NCBI RefSeq assembly: GCF_007858435.1 | Contig: NZ_VIGW01000002.1 | Span: 186,001-250,000, forward strand | Reading direction: 5' to 3' | DNA: 64,000 nt | Source of the DNA: Tsukamurella asaccharolytica | Lineage (GTDB): Bacteria; Actinomycetota; Actinomycetes; Mycobacteriales; Mycobacteriaceae | Shown: in pieces, positions 1 to 10,659 of the stretch | Layout: the number at the start of each line of letters is the position of its first letter | Position numbering within the stretch: position 1 is the first letter of the stretch | Position numbers and translations under genes: made by a program | Notes under the pieces: generated by a model | What the model saw: only the letters and a program-made list of their open reading frames with translations | What the model was told of the DNA's origin: nothing | Database searches by the model: none

Positions 1-290
1 TGCAGGCCGCCCATCGAGTGACCGACCAGCGTGGCCGGGCCCTGGTCGAGGTAGGTGAGGATCTCGGCGACGTCGGCGACGAAGCGTTCCGTGGTGATGT
101 CGTCGGGGGGTACGGGAAAGTCTGGCCCGCGGTGGAATTCGGCGTCGAAGGTGAAGACGCGGCCGTACCGGCGCAGCCACGGGATCTGCCTGCGCCACGT
201 GCGGCCGCGGCCCATGAGCCCGTGCAGCAACACGATCGGCCCGCCCTCGTCGCGGCCGCCCCAATCTCTCAGGCCCACACACTCATCCAC
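1..290 (-). CDS. Alpha/beta hydrolase, N-terminal part (cut by window edge)
   Basis: Only the first ~96 residues lie in the window; the gene runs off the left edge. It is read from a GTG at 288-290. The fragment shows the alpha/beta-hydrolase landmarks: the oxyanion-hole HG after a beta strand (VLLHG, residues 20-24) and the nucleophile elbow GHSMGG (residues 90-95), whose Ser would be catalytic. It is divergent from mhuD, the arrangement found around Rv3591c/Rv3592 in M. tuberculosis. Substrate cannot be told. The start is the first plausible one upstream of the conserved strand; no clear ribosome binding site is visible. Confidence 0.8.
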   Translation of the reverse strand, partial: MDECVGLRDWGGRDEGGPIVLLHGLMGRGRTWRRQIPWLRRYGRVFTFDAEFHRGPDFPVPPDDITTERFVADVAEILTYLDQGPATLVGHSMGGL

Positions 291-319
291 GCGGCCCAAC
301 CTACCGGGTCGGGCGACTG

Positions 320-325
320 TATCGT
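320..325 (+). promoter_or_regulatory. -10 box of mhuD (leaderless)
   Basis: TATCGT ends 6 nt before the mhuD ATG and there is no Shine-Dalgarno sequence. The spacing predicts transcription starting at or next to the A of the ATG, the leaderless pattern common in mycobacteria and repeated throughout this window. Confidence 0.55.
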
Positions 326-331
326 CGGAGC

Positions 332-667
332 ATGTCGGTAGTGAAGATCAACGCCATCCGCATCCCCGAAGGCGCGGGCCCGGAGCTCGAGACGCGGTTC
401 GCGCAGCGCGCGCACGCCGTCGAGAACTCCCCCGGCTTCCTCGGCTTCCAACTACTGCGCCCGGTGAAGGGCGACGACCGCTACTTCGTGGTCACGCAGT
501 GGGAGTCGGAGGAGGCGTTCGCCGCGTGGCGCGACGGCCAGGCCCGCGAGGCCCACGCCGGCCAGCGCACCCCCGAGGGCGGCGACGCTCGCAAGCCCGT
601 CGCCTCGGGCGCCGACCTGTTGGAGTTCGAGGTCGTCCTCGACGTGCAGGGCAAGGCCGCGCAGTAG
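332..667 (+). CDS. mhuD: Haem-degrading monooxygenase MhuD
   Basis: A 111-residue antibiotic-biosynthesis-monooxygenase (ABM) fold protein. MhuD opens haem to mycobilin and releases iron in the cytosol, without CO release. The three residues needed in the M. tuberculosis enzyme are at the same positions here: Asn7 (VKINAI), Trp66 (FAAW) and His75 (REAH). The core stretch FLGFQLLRPVKG is close to the mycobacterial protein (105 residues). The few extra residues lie in a short loop around 80-88. It stands alone between a divergent hydrolase and a convergent flavin reductase. A -10 box directly before the ATG suggests a leaderless mRNA. Identification is strong. Confidence 0.93.
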   Translation: MSVVKINAIRIPEGAGPELETRFAQRAHAVENSPGFLGFQLLRPVKGDDRYFVVTQWESEEAFAAWRDGQAREAHAGQRTPEGGDARKPVASGADLLEFEVVLDVQGKAAQ

Positions 668-721
668 CTCCGCGGGACTCGCACGAGCCCGACGCCGGCA
701 CCACGCGCCGCTCGTCGGGGT

Positions 722-736
722 ATGCGCGCCGCGCAT
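722..736. repeat. Short palindrome, family A copy 1
   Basis: ATGCGC-GCC-GCGCAT, perfect 6-bp arms with a 3-bp loop, followed by GGC. It is one of four related intergenic palindromes in the window (others at 778, 30540 and 43231), all built on CATGCG...CGCATGG. Confidence 0.6.
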
Positions 737-777
737 GGCCGTCCCCGAAGAAATCAGGGCTGACGTGCGGTAATTCG

Positions 778-800
778 AGCCATGCGTGTGGCGCATAGCT
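778..800. repeat. Short palindrome, family A copy 2
   Basis: AGC-C-ATGCG, a 5-bp loop, then CGCAT-A-GCT: one mismatch in otherwise symmetrical arms. It lies 42 bp from copy 1, in the gap between the convergent mhuD and flavin reductase genes. Confidence 0.6.
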
Positions 801-838
801 TCGTCCAGCTACACCTGCCCGATCGACGCGCCTGAGCG

Positions 839-1390
839 TCACAGCCAGGCGCCCGAGTCCCAGGTGAGGAACGACTCCAGGCTGGACGCGGGGTGCTGCT
901 GCGGGTGGTTGGTGGAGAGGTACGCGCCGCGGTAGAACAGCAGCGGCTTCGCGTCGTCGACGTCGCCGAGGTGGTGCACCCGGCCGATCGCGATGTGGTG
1001 ATCGCCGCCGTCGAGCACGTTCTCGAGGGTGCAGTCCATCCAGGTCAGCGAACCGTCGATGGTCGGATTGCCGAGCGGCGACGGCGTCCACCGCAGCCCC
1101 TCGAACTTGTCGTCCACCGACCGCCCGAACGCGGCGCTCACGGACTCCTGCTCCTGCCCCAGCACGGAGACCGCGAACTTCCCGGACGCCTCGATGTGCT
1201 TCCACGTGCGGGAGGTCTTCATGGGGCAGAACAGCACGAGCGGCGGGTCCAGCGACAGCGCGGCGAAGGACTGACAGGCGAAGCCCACCGGCTTCCCCTC
1301 GGCGTTGGACGTCGCGATGATCGTGACCCCGGTGCAGAACTGCCCCATCACATGTCGGAACGTGCGCTGGTCGAATCCGGCCTCGGTCAT
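839..1390 (-). CDS. NADH:flavin reductase, HsaB/HpaC type
   Basis: A 183-residue protein of the flavin-reductase domain family. These proteins supply reduced FMN/FAD to a separate two-component monooxygenase. Family features seen are GQFCTGVTII near the N-terminus, GFACQSFAALSLDPPLVLFCP (about residues 36-56), the flavin/NADH motif GGDHH (about 127-131) and LLFYRG near the C-terminus. Overall it resembles the steroid-degradation reductase HsaB, but no hsa genes or oxygenase partner are adjacent, so the partner is unknown. The gene ends convergently with mhuD. The ATG at 1388-1390 gives the expected family length. Confidence 0.85.
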   Translation of the reverse strand: MTEAGFDQRTFRHVMGQFCTGVTIIATSNAEGKPVGFACQSFAALSLDPPLVLFCPMKTSRTWKHIEASGKFAVSVLGQEQESVSAAFGRSVDDKFEGLRWTPSPLGNPTIDGSLTWMDCTLENVLDGGDHHIAIGRVHHLGDVDDAKPLLFYRGAYLSTNHPQQHPASSLESFLTWDSGAWL

Positions 1391-1525
1391 GCTGTCAACC
1401 TACTCCCGCCGTTCCCGACGGTGCGCACCCGACCGCCGCCCGGTACGCCTCGCGGCCGGGTGCACCGAGCCTGCGCACGGACGACGCCCCGCGCCACCGA
1501 TTCGCTCGACATGATCCTTAACCGC

Positions 1526-1560
1526 GAGGAGCCGCCACCCCCGAAGGGTGACGGCTCCTC
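1526..1560 (-). terminator. Terminator downstream of clpC1
   Basis: A 15-bp stem (GAGGAGCCGCCACCC paired with GGGTGACGGCTCCTC, one mismatch) with a 5-nt loop lies 25 bp past the clpC1 stop. No strong T-run follows, as is usual in high-GC actinobacteria. It may stop transcription from both sides. Confidence 0.7.
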
Positions 1561-1584
1561 TGCCCCGACGGCGTCGGGTGTTCG

Positions 1585-4167
<2,583 letters not shown>

Positions 4168-4411
4168 GGCCATTTTCCTCACATCCCGGTTACTTCGGGG
4201 ACCGGCCGAGGCCGAACCCGCAGATAGCCGTCTGCAATAAACGTCTTCTCACTGTAGTTCGGACCGGTCAGCGATGGTGTCGGCAGTGCCCCGCTCCCGG
4301 GGCTCGCAGGCACCGTCACCCCCGATCCGTTCCTGATACACCAGGTCAAACGCACCCCCGACGGGATTTGATCCCCGTTCCGCCGTGAGCGAAACGACCC
4401 CGGAGACGCCT

Positions 4412-4440
4412 CCACCCCGGCGCACCGGGCGCCGGGGTGG
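4412..4440 (-). terminator. Terminator downstream of lsr2
   Basis: A perfect 12-bp GC-rich stem (CCACCCCGGCGC / GCGCCGGGGTGG) with a 5-nt loop, 14 bp past the lsr2 stop. It separates lsr2 from clpC1. Confidence 0.8.
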
Positions 4441-4453
4441 AAGCGAGGAGCCG

Positions 4454-4798
4454 TCAGTTGGCGGCGTTGTAGGCGTCGATCACGTCCTGGCTGATGCGAC
4501 CGCGGTCGTTCACCTTCAGACCGGACTTGCGGGCCCAGTCTCGGATCGCGGCGCTCTGCGAGCGGTCGATCGGCGTGCGGCCGCGCGGGGCGGCGAGGGC
4601 GCGAGTGCCGCGCTTGCGTCCGCCGGCCCGGCGGGCGTTGGCGACCCAGTCCTCCAGCGACCCGCGCAGCTTGGCGGCGTTCTTGGTCGAGAGGTCGATC
4701 TCGTACGTCACACCGTCCAGCCCGAACTCCACGGTCTCGTCAGCGGTCTGCGTATCGTCCACGTCGTCGACCAGCGTAACGGTGACCTTGCGCGCCAT
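4454..4798 (-). CDS. lsr2: Lsr2 nucleoid-associated silencer
   Basis: A 114-residue H-NS-like protein that bridges AT-rich DNA and silences acquired genes. The N-terminal dimerisation half begins [14 protein letters not shown]. The C-terminal DNA-binding half holds IRDWARKSG and the AT-hook-like RGR at about residues 99-101, then an RIS..VI..Y ending. A good AAGGAG lies about 9 nt before the ATG. About 180 bp upstream of the gene is markedly more AT-rich than the rest of the window, which would let the protein bind its own promoter (inference). Neighbours clpC1 and lysS match the mycobacterial order. Confidence 0.96.
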   Translation of the reverse strand: MARKVTVTLVDDVDDTQTADETVEFGLDGVTYEIDLSTKNAAKLRGSLEDWVANARRAGGRKRGTRALAAPRGRTPIDRSQSAAIRDWARKSGLKVNDRGRISQDVIDAYNAAN

Positions 4799-4983
4799 AA
4801 TATTGGCTCCTTCTCAAAGTAATGACTGTATTACGTCGTTCAAATCGAGTGTATACACACCGATCGCACTGATTCAATTCGACCGTCGCCGAATTCGGTC
4901 GCGATCAGGTAACGATTCGCGGCGCGGCGCAGTCGTAATTCGGACGAACCACGCGAGTGACGCGTTATTCGCGGATACCCGGG
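4799..4983. promoter_or_regulatory. AT-rich upstream region of lsr2
   Basis: This gap between lsr2 and the end of lysS carries runs such as TAATATT and GTGTATACACAC, unusual against ~70% GC surroundings. GTGTATACAC is a 10-bp palindrome at about 4850. The region probably holds the lsr2 promoter and, by analogy with H-NS-like proteins, self-binding sites. No individual promoter box could be fixed. Confidence 0.4.
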
Positions 4984-6777
4984 CTATGCGGGCTGCACGA
5001 GGGAACGCACCCGATCCGCACCGATCGCGAGCAGGAGAGTAGGCAGGCGGGGGCCGGTATCGCTGCTCACCAAGAGTCGGTAGAGAAGGACGAAAAATGC
5101 ACGCTGCGCTGCCGCCAGCTCCTTATCGCCCTTCACGATCTGATCGGCGCCGAGCCCGCGCTGCACCTTCGCGACGCCGTACACCTGATGGGTGATTCCG
5201 GCGAGCGACCAATCGTCCTCGAGCCGGCCGAGACCCGCCGGGGCGGGCGCGCCGGACCCCTCCAGCAACAGCCGTAGGCCCTCACGCTGCTCCTCGGTGA
5301 GGGACGCCAGGAGCGCGGCATCGGGTTCGCTCCGGACGACGGTGCGCTCCTCCGGGGGCATCTGCTCGGCCACCCAGGCGGTGGCTCGGTCCAGCCGCGG
5401 GCGCAGCGGGGCGAGCCCGTCCAGCGGTTGATCGGGCTCGAGGGCCGCCAGGATCCGGAGCGTCTGCTCGTCGTCGCCGGTGGTGATGTCCACCACCGAG
5501 GCCAGCGTCTTGTAGGGCATCGGGCGCGGGGTCAGCGGCAGCTCGCGCACCTGCTGCGACGCCGTGTCCAGCACGGATGCGGCGCGCGCGAGGGCGGCGA
5601 TGTCGCCCGGCTGCGCGCGACCGTCCCCGACCTTGCGCACCAGCGCGTCCCACTCGTCATAGGTCCGGGGTAGCTCGCCGTCGAGCGCGACGTCGAAGGA
5701 CTGGTTGGGCTTCTTGCGCCCGTACAGCCAGCGCAGCAGCGGCGGCTCGAGGTAGCGCAGCGCGACGGCGGCCGTCGGAACGCCGCCTTTCGAGGACGAC
5801 ATCTTCGCCATGCCGCGGATGCCGACGAAGGCGTACATCGGGCCGAGCGGTCGCTTCCAGCCGAAGATCGGCGCCACGTCCTTGCCGACCGCGAAGGACG
5901 ACCCGGGTGACTGGTGATCGACGCCGGAGGGTTCGAAAGTGATCTTCTCGAAAGCCCAGCGCATAGGCCAATCGACCTTCCACACGAGCTTTCCGTCGCA
6001 ATGATCGCGGAGCACCACAGTTTCGGTATGCCCGCACCGACAAACATAGGTGAGGTCGGTCTTTTCGTGGTCGTACGCCGTCACGGTGGTGAAATCGGTC
6101 CCGCATACGGCGCAGTAAGGCTTGTACGGGTAGTAGCCCGAATCGCCCGATCCGTCGGTGTCCTCCGCCGCACCGGAGCCCGCCTCGGCGATAGCGCGGT
6201 CGGCGTCCGCGTCCGTTTCCGCCGCATTTTCCGGGGCCGACGGGGTTTCTCCGCGATCGAGCGTGCGATAGCGCTCAAGGATCGAATCAATGCGCCCGCG
6301 CTGGGCCATCGCGTGCAGCACCTGCTCCGAATACGCTCCGGAAGTGTACATCTGCGTCTGGCTGATTCCGCGGTACTCGACGCCCAGCTCCTCCAGCGCG
6401 TCCTCCAATTCACGACGGAAATGCTCGGCCCAGTTGTCGGCGTCGGAGCCGTGCGGCGCCGGGACGCGCGTCAGCGGCTTACCGATGTGCTCGTTCCACG
6501 AGGAGTCGACTCCGGGCACGGCGGGGACCTTGCGGAACCGGTCGAAGTCGTCCCAGGAGATGATGTGCTCGACCTGCAGTCCGCGGCGCCGCAGCTCGTC
6601 GGCCACGAGGTGCGGCACCATGACCTCGCGGAGGTTGCCCAAGTGGATCGGCCCCGACGGCGAGATGCCCGAGGCCACCTTCACCGGCGTCCCGTTCCGC
6701 TCGGCGAAGGCCAGGGCGTCATCCGCGAGTCGGGAGACCCAGTCGTCCAGGGGTGCAGTCACGGGCTCAACAGTCAC
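4984..6777 (-). CDS. lysS: Lysyl-tRNA synthetase, class I (LysRS1)
   Basis: This attaches lysine to tRNA-Lys using a class I (Rossmann) catalytic domain, the archaeal-type enzyme, rather than the usual bacterial class II form. The HIGH-like signature is SGPIHLGNLRE (about residues 41-51) and the KMSKS loop is AKMSSSKGG (about 324-332). A CxxC...CxC zinc-like cluster (CAVCGTD, then CRCGH) lies at about 222-248. At 597 residues it is slightly long owing to an acidic, low-complexity insert at about 180-215. It starts with GTG at 6777, preceded by a TAGAAT box 8 nt upstream. It sits where M. tuberculosis has a class II lysS. Confidence 0.95.
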   Translation of the reverse strand: MTVEPVTAPLDDWVSRLADDALAFAERNGTPVKVASGISPSGPIHLGNLREVMVPHLVADELRRRGLQVEHIISWDDFDRFRKVPAVPGVDSSWNEHIGKPLTRVPAPHGSDADNWAEHFRRELEDALEELGVEYRGISQTQMYTSGAYSEQVLHAMAQRGRIDSILERYRTLDRGETPSAPENAAETDADADRAIAEAGSGAAEDTDGSGDSGYYPYKPYCAVCGTDFTTVTAYDHEKTDLTYVCRCGHTETVVLRDHCDGKLVWKVDWPMRWAFEKITFEPSGVDHQSPGSSFAVGKDVAPIFGWKRPLGPMYAFVGIRGMAKMSSSKGGVPTAAVALRYLEPPLLRWLYGRKKPNQSFDVALDGELPRTYDEWDALVRKVGDGRAQPGDIAALARAASVLDTASQQVRELPLTPRPMPYKTLASVVDITTGDDEQTLRILAALEPDQPLDGLAPLRPRLDRATAWVAEQMPPEERTVVRSEPDAALLASLTEEQREGLRLLLEGSGAPAPAGLGRLEDDWSLAGITHQVYGVAKVQRGLGADQIVKGDKELAAAQRAFFVLLYRLLVSSDTGPRLPTLLLAIGADRVRSLVQPA

Positions 6778-6785
6778 GTCTGATG

Positions 6786-6791
6786 ATTCTA
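6786..6791 (-). promoter_or_regulatory. -10 box of lysS (leaderless)
   Basis: TAGAAT on the minus strand, 8 nt before the GTG start, with no Shine-Dalgarno between. It supports the chosen lysS start. Confidence 0.5.
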
Positions 6792-6883
6792 CCGCTCGGC
6801 CGCGGTCACCCCGGATTCGTGATGCGCACCGGGACCACGCCGCCCACGATCATCGGCGGCGCAGCACCCGGGCGGCGTCGGTC

Positions 6884-7258
6884 TCAGGCCTCGTGGGCGG
6901 CGAACTGGGCCAGCGCCCGCTCGTACTCCGCGGAGGTGCCGGCGGGGCCCCCGCCGCGCGCGATGCCCAGGGCCAGGGCCCGGTAGCCACCGTCGACCGA
7001 CGAGGCCTGGACGCCCCGGTCCCGGAGGCGGGTGGCGATCGCGGCGGCGGTGGCGCCGTTACCGCTGACCAGCAGCCAGTGGGCGTCGGGGCCTGCGGCG
7101 GCGAGGCTGGTGGGAAGGCCGGGAACGAGCCGCGCGGCGACGGCGGCCGCGTCGAGGGCGATGGCACCGGGGAGGATGCCGTCGCGGTTGCGTTCGGACT
7201 GATCGCGGACGTCGACGACGATCTGGCCTGCGGCCGGCGTGAAGTGCACGGGGTTCAT
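6884..7258 (-). CDS. Rhodanese-like domain protein lacking the catalytic Cys
   Basis: A 124-residue single rhodanese domain. VVDVRDQSERNRDGILPGAIAL (residues 15-36) is the typical N-terminal half. GGYRAL near the C-terminus matches the end of the fold. In the active-site loop, where catalytic rhodaneses carry Cys (CRSGHR-type), this protein has VSGNGATA, so sulfur transfer is unlikely. It may bind or regulate instead (inference). Start ATG 7258 gives the domain without the Pro/Arg-rich upstream reading. It lies between coaX and lysS on the same strand, with a separate gap on each side. Confidence 0.75.
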   Translation of the reverse strand: MNPVHFTPAAGQIVVDVRDQSERNRDGILPGAIALDAAAVAARLVPGLPTSLAAAGPDAHWLLVSGNGATAAAIATRLRDRGVQASSVDGGYRALALGIARGGGPAGTSAEYERALAQFAAHEA

Positions 7259-7420
7259 CGGAGGTCTCCAGGAGGGAGGCGGAGCGCGCGGAGAGCGCGC
7301 CCGGGCAGCGGAAGGGGGTCGGGTACCTAACGGACCCGACAACACTCCATGCAGCTGCGCACCTGGCTCATGACAGGGAACGTAGCACCCCGGCGCCGGC
7401 ACCGGCAAGGATTGCAATCA

Positions 7421-8251
7421 TCAGTGCCGCGAATCCCGCGCGCGCCTGTCCCGCTGCGCCCGGTTGGCGCGTTCGCGCAGGTAGACCGCGCGCAGCCCCT
7501 GCAGGGTCAGGTCGGCGCGGTGGTCCGTCACGGTCGAGCACTCGGGCGCGATGCCCTCGTCGAAGCCACCCGTCGCGACCACCCGGGCGCCGGGCACCAC
7601 ATCGAGCGCCCGGCCGACGAGCGCGTCCACCATGCCGGCGAAGCCGTAGATGATGCCCGACTGCAGCGCCTCGACGGTGTTCTTCCCGACCACCGACCGC
7701 GGCGCAGCGAGCTCGACCCGGCGCAGCGCGACGGTGCGCTCGGCGAGCGCGTCCAGGGCACTCCCCACGCCCGCCGCGATCGCGCCGCCGAGGAACTCCC
7801 CCTTCGCGCTGACCACGTCCACGCGCGTCGACGTGCCGAAATCGACGACGATGCAGGGAGCGCCGGCGTGTCGGCCGATCAGCTCGAAGGCACCGGCGGC
7901 GTTGGCGACGCGATCGGTGCCCACCTCGCGCGGGTTGTCCACGAGCAGCGGCACCCCCGTCTTCACGCCCGGCTCGAGGATCACGTGCTCGGCCGCCGCG
8001 TAGTAGCGGGGCATCACCGCCCGCAGCGAGCGCAGCAGCTCGGGCACCGTCGAGAGCACGCTGACGCCGGTGACCGCCGCGGGGTCGACGCCCGCGCCCG
8101 TGAGCACGCCGTTGAGGATGAGTGCCAGCTCGTCCGAGGTCATCCGCGGGTCGCTGCGCAGCCGCCAGCTGCCCACCAGGTCCTCGCCGTCGGCGGACGC
8201 GAAGAGCCCGACGGTGACCGCGGTGTTGCCGGCGTCGATGGCCAGCAGCAC
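7421..8251 (-). CDS. coaX: Type III pantothenate kinase CoaX
   Basis: This phosphorylates pantothenate, the first step of coenzyme A synthesis. It is a 276-residue ASKHA-fold protein: phosphate-1 motif LLAIDAGNTAVTVGLF at the N-terminus, GTDRVANA (about residues 107-114) with the catalytic-type Asp, and DFGTSTRVDVV (phosphate-2). It starts at a GTG sharing one base with the panD stop (TAGTG), so the two are translationally coupled. The first two residues follow directly with the conserved strand, leaving no room for a later start. Operon order is DUF2520-panC-panD-coaX, the complete vitamin B5 entry to CoA. Confidence 0.95.
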   Translation of the reverse strand: MLLAIDAGNTAVTVGLFASADGEDLVGSWRLRSDPRMTSDELALILNGVLTGAGVDPAAVTGVSVLSTVPELLRSLRAVMPRYYAAAEHVILEPGVKTGVPLLVDNPREVGTDRVANAAGAFELIGRHAGAPCIVVDFGTSTRVDVVSAKGEFLGGAIAAGVGSALDALAERTVALRRVELAAPRSVVGKNTVEALQSGIIYGFAGMVDALVGRALDVVPGARVVATGGFDEGIAPECSTVTDHRADLTLQGLRAVYLRERANRAQRDRRARDSRH

Positions 8252-8658
8252 TAGACGCGCCCCGTCGCCAGGCCGAAACCGTCGGGCACGTGCGCCGGGT
8301 CGGCGGTGAGCTCGACCGGCCTGTTGTCGGCGTCGACGAAGACGACGCTGGGCGCGTAGGTGCGCAGCTCCTCCTCGTTCAGCTGGCCGTAGGCGATGAG
8401 GATGACGATATCGCCTGGATTCACGAGATGCGCTGCGGCGCCGTTGATCCCGATCACGCCACTCCCTCGCTCGCCGGCGATGGTGTAGGTCTCGAGCCGT
8501 GCGCCGTTGGTCACGTCGACGATGGCCACCTGCTCGCCCTCGAGGAGGTTCGCAGCGTCCAGCAGGTCGGCGTCGACGGTGACCGACCCGACGTAGTGCA
8601 AGTTCGCCTCGGTCACGGTGGCGCGGTGGATCTTGCTGGTCATCATGGTGCGCAACAT
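8251..8658 (-). CDS. panD: Aspartate 1-decarboxylase PanD (proenzyme)
   Basis: This makes beta-alanine from aspartate for pantothenate. It is 135 residues, close to mycobacterial PanD. The self-cleavage site is the Gly-Ser of [10 protein letters not shown], at about residues 23-24; cleavage there generates the pyruvoyl cofactor. Other family motifs are SKIHRATVT and [16 protein letters not shown]. The ATG at 8658 overlaps the panC stop by one base (TGATG). A GTG one codon upstream is less likely because the family begins MLRT. The C-terminal tail ([11 protein letters not shown]...) resembles the region where pyrazinamide-resistance changes occur in mycobacteria. Confidence 0.97.
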   Translation of the reverse strand: MLRTMMTSKIHRATVTEANLHYVGSVTVDADLLDAANLLEGEQVAIVDVTNGARLETYTIAGERGSGVIGINGAAAHLVNPGDIVILIAYGQLNEEELRTYAPSVVFVDADNRPVELTADPAHVPDGFGLATGRV

Positions 8659-9590
8659 CACTGGGCCTCCACTTCATCGACGAGGGCCGCTCGCTCCGCA
8701 TCCGACTCCTCCAGGAACCCGGTGCCGATGGCGATGCCCACGTTGTCGAGCAGCCGGGTCGTCCCGAGTTTGGCGGCCACCAGCAGGCGGCCGTCGCCCT
8801 TCTCCGGCGCGGGACCCAGGTCGGGGGCCCGCAGCTCCAGGTACTGCACCTCGATGCCGGGGCGCGAGGCGAGGACCTCGTTCGCCGCGGCGAGGATGGC
8901 GGGCTCGCCGCCCTGCGCGGCGTAGGCGCCGGCGAGCAGCGCCGCCGACAGGGCAGTCGCGGCCTCGCGCTCGTCATCGGAGAGGTAGACGTTGCGCGAA
9001 CTCAACGCCAGGCCGTCGGCCTCGCGGACCGTCGGGACGCCGACGATCCTGACGTCCATGTTCAGGTCCGTGACCATCTGCCGCACCAGCACCAGCTGCT
9101 GGTAGTCCTTCTCACCGAAGTAGGCGGCGTGCGGCCGCACGATGTTGAGCAGCTTGTTCACCACGGTCAGCATGCCCGCGAAGTGGGTCGGCCGACTGTC
9201 GGCCTCGAGTCCGAGGCCGGCGGGGCCGGGCTGGATCGTGGTGCGCGGGCCGTTCGGATACATGTCGGCGGCCGACGGCGCGAAGACCAGCTCGACGCCG
9301 GCCGCGCGCAGCTTCTCCACGTCCGCGTCGAGGGTCCGCGGATAGGCGTCCAGGTCCTCGTTCGCGCCGAACTGCAGCGGATTGACGAAAATCGAGACCA
9401 CGACGACCGCGCCGTTCAGCCTGGCGGCGTGGACCAGCTCCAAGTGCCCGGCGTGCAGCGCGCCCATGGTGGGCACGAAGGCGATCTGCCGGCCGGTGGA
9501 CTTCAGCGCGGTGGTGACCTTGGTCAGCTGCGCCGGGTCGTGGTGCACCGTCAGCTGGCCGGGGGTGTACGGACGGGTGGGTGCGCTCAT
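8658..9590 (-). CDS. panC: Pantothenate synthetase PanC
   Basis: This joins pantoate and beta-alanine with ATP to form pantothenate. It is 310 residues. The ATP-binding HIGH-type motif is [14 protein letters not shown] (about residues 40-53). [18 protein letters not shown] and FGEKDYQQL are family signatures, and the KMSKS-like segment is [10 protein letters not shown]. It overlaps the upstream DUF2520 gene by 4 nt (ATGA) and the downstream panD by 1 nt, so all four pantothenate-region genes are probably one transcript. Confidence 0.97.
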   Translation of the reverse strand: MSAPTRPYTPGQLTVHHDPAQLTKVTTALKSTGRQIAFVPTMGALHAGHLELVHAARLNGAVVVVSIFVNPLQFGANEDLDAYPRTLDADVEKLRAAGVELVFAPSAADMYPNGPRTTIQPGPAGLGLEADSRPTHFAGMLTVVNKLLNIVRPHAAYFGEKDYQQLVLVRQMVTDLNMDVRIVGVPTVREADGLALSSRNVYLSDDEREAATALSAALLAGAYAAQGGEPAILAAANEVLASRPGIEVQYLELRAPDLGPAPEKGDGRLLVAAKLGTTRLLDNVGIAIGTGFLEESDAERAALVDEVEAQ

Positions 9591-10549
9591 CGGTTTTCCT
9601 TCTCGAGGGCGGGATCGATCGTGGCTGAGGTCCCGGATTGGGCCGCCGCGCGCCGGGACTGGGCGCGGTAGGCGTCGGCGATGGCCGGGTCGACGGTGTC
9701 GATCGCGGCGAGGTGCCGGGTCACGGCCGCGGCGTCGCCGCGGGCGGCCGGCCCGGTGAGGGCGGACGGACCGCGGGAGAGTGCGTTCTCGAGCGCGGCG
9801 CGGGCCAGCGGCGCGAGCACCCGCTCGGCCAGCGCGTCGATGGAGCCGCCGGCCAGGAATTCGGGATCGTCCAGGCCCGCCCCGCCGGCCAGGGCGGCGC
9901 GCAGCGCGAGCAGGGCGTCGTCGACCAGGGCGACCAGGTGGTTGGCGCCGTGCGCGAGCGCCGCGTGGTACAGCGGCCGCGCCCCCTCCGGCACGCGCAC
10001 GGGTTCGGCGCCGATCTCCAGCGCGAGCGCCTGGCCGACCGCGTGGCCGATCTCGTCGGCGGCGGTGACGCCGACGCAGCAGTCGGCGAGACGGACGGTG
10101 TCGTCGGGATCGTCGACGAAGGTCATCGCGGGGTGGAAGGCGACGGTCGTGCAGCCGAGGCGGGCGAGGGGCGCGAGCACGCCCACGCCGAGCGCGCCCG
10201 AGGTGTGCAGGACGATCGCCGACGGGTTGACCCGGTCGGCGAGCTCGTCGACGAGGGCGGAGAGCTCGGTGTCCGGTACGGCAAGGATCAGGAGCTCGGC
10301 CTTCTCGGCGATGACCGCGGGGGTGTCGACGCGGGCCTCGGGGAGGCGCCGGGCGGCGCGCTCGCGGGAGTGCTTCGACGGCGCGGACGCCGCGGTGACG
10401 ACGTGGCCCGCACGTTCGAGCGCGGCGCCGAGGGCGGTGCCGACGCGGCCGGCGGAGATCACGCCCACGGACAGTCTCGCGGGGGTGGGGGGATTGGGGA
10501 TGCCCGCCAGCTGATGCACAGCGTCAGGCGAGTCCGAGAACTCGGGCAT
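9587..10549 (-). CDS. Rossmann-like DUF2520 NAD(P)-binding protein
   Basis: A 320-residue protein with an N-terminal NAD(P) Rossmann fold ([17 protein letters not shown], about residues 27-43) followed by the DUF2520 helical domain ([10 protein letters not shown] and [14 protein letters not shown]). It is organised like the 6-phosphogluconate/ketopantoate-reductase family. It corresponds in position to Rv3603c beside panC, and a ketopantoate-reductase-like role is often suggested for that location but is not shown here. Start ATG 10549 has GGAGG about 10 nt upstream; the 19 residues read further upstream look unlike protein. It overlaps panC by 4 nt. Confidence 0.85.
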   Translation of the reverse strand: MPEFSDSPDAVHQLAGIPNPPTPARLSVGVISAGRVGTALGAALERAGHVVTAASAPSKHSRERAARRLPEARVDTPAVIAEKAELLILAVPDTELSALVDELADRVNPSAIVLHTSGALGVGVLAPLARLGCTTVAFHPAMTFVDDPDDTVRLADCCVGVTAADEIGHAVGQALALEIGAEPVRVPEGARPLYHAALAHGANHLVALVDDALLALRAALAGGAGLDDPEFLAGGSIDALAERVLAPLARAALENALSRGPSALTGPAARGDAAAVTRHLAAIDTVDPAIADAYRAQSRRAAAQSGTSATIDPALEKENR

Positions 10550-10659
10550 GGGCGTACGCCTCCAAGGGGTCGTTCCAGTCCCGCGCCGCGGGTACCAGAC
10601 GGTCACCGAAAGGCTATGCCCGTGCAGGTGGCCCGAGCAACGGCGTGTGAGCTAGATCA

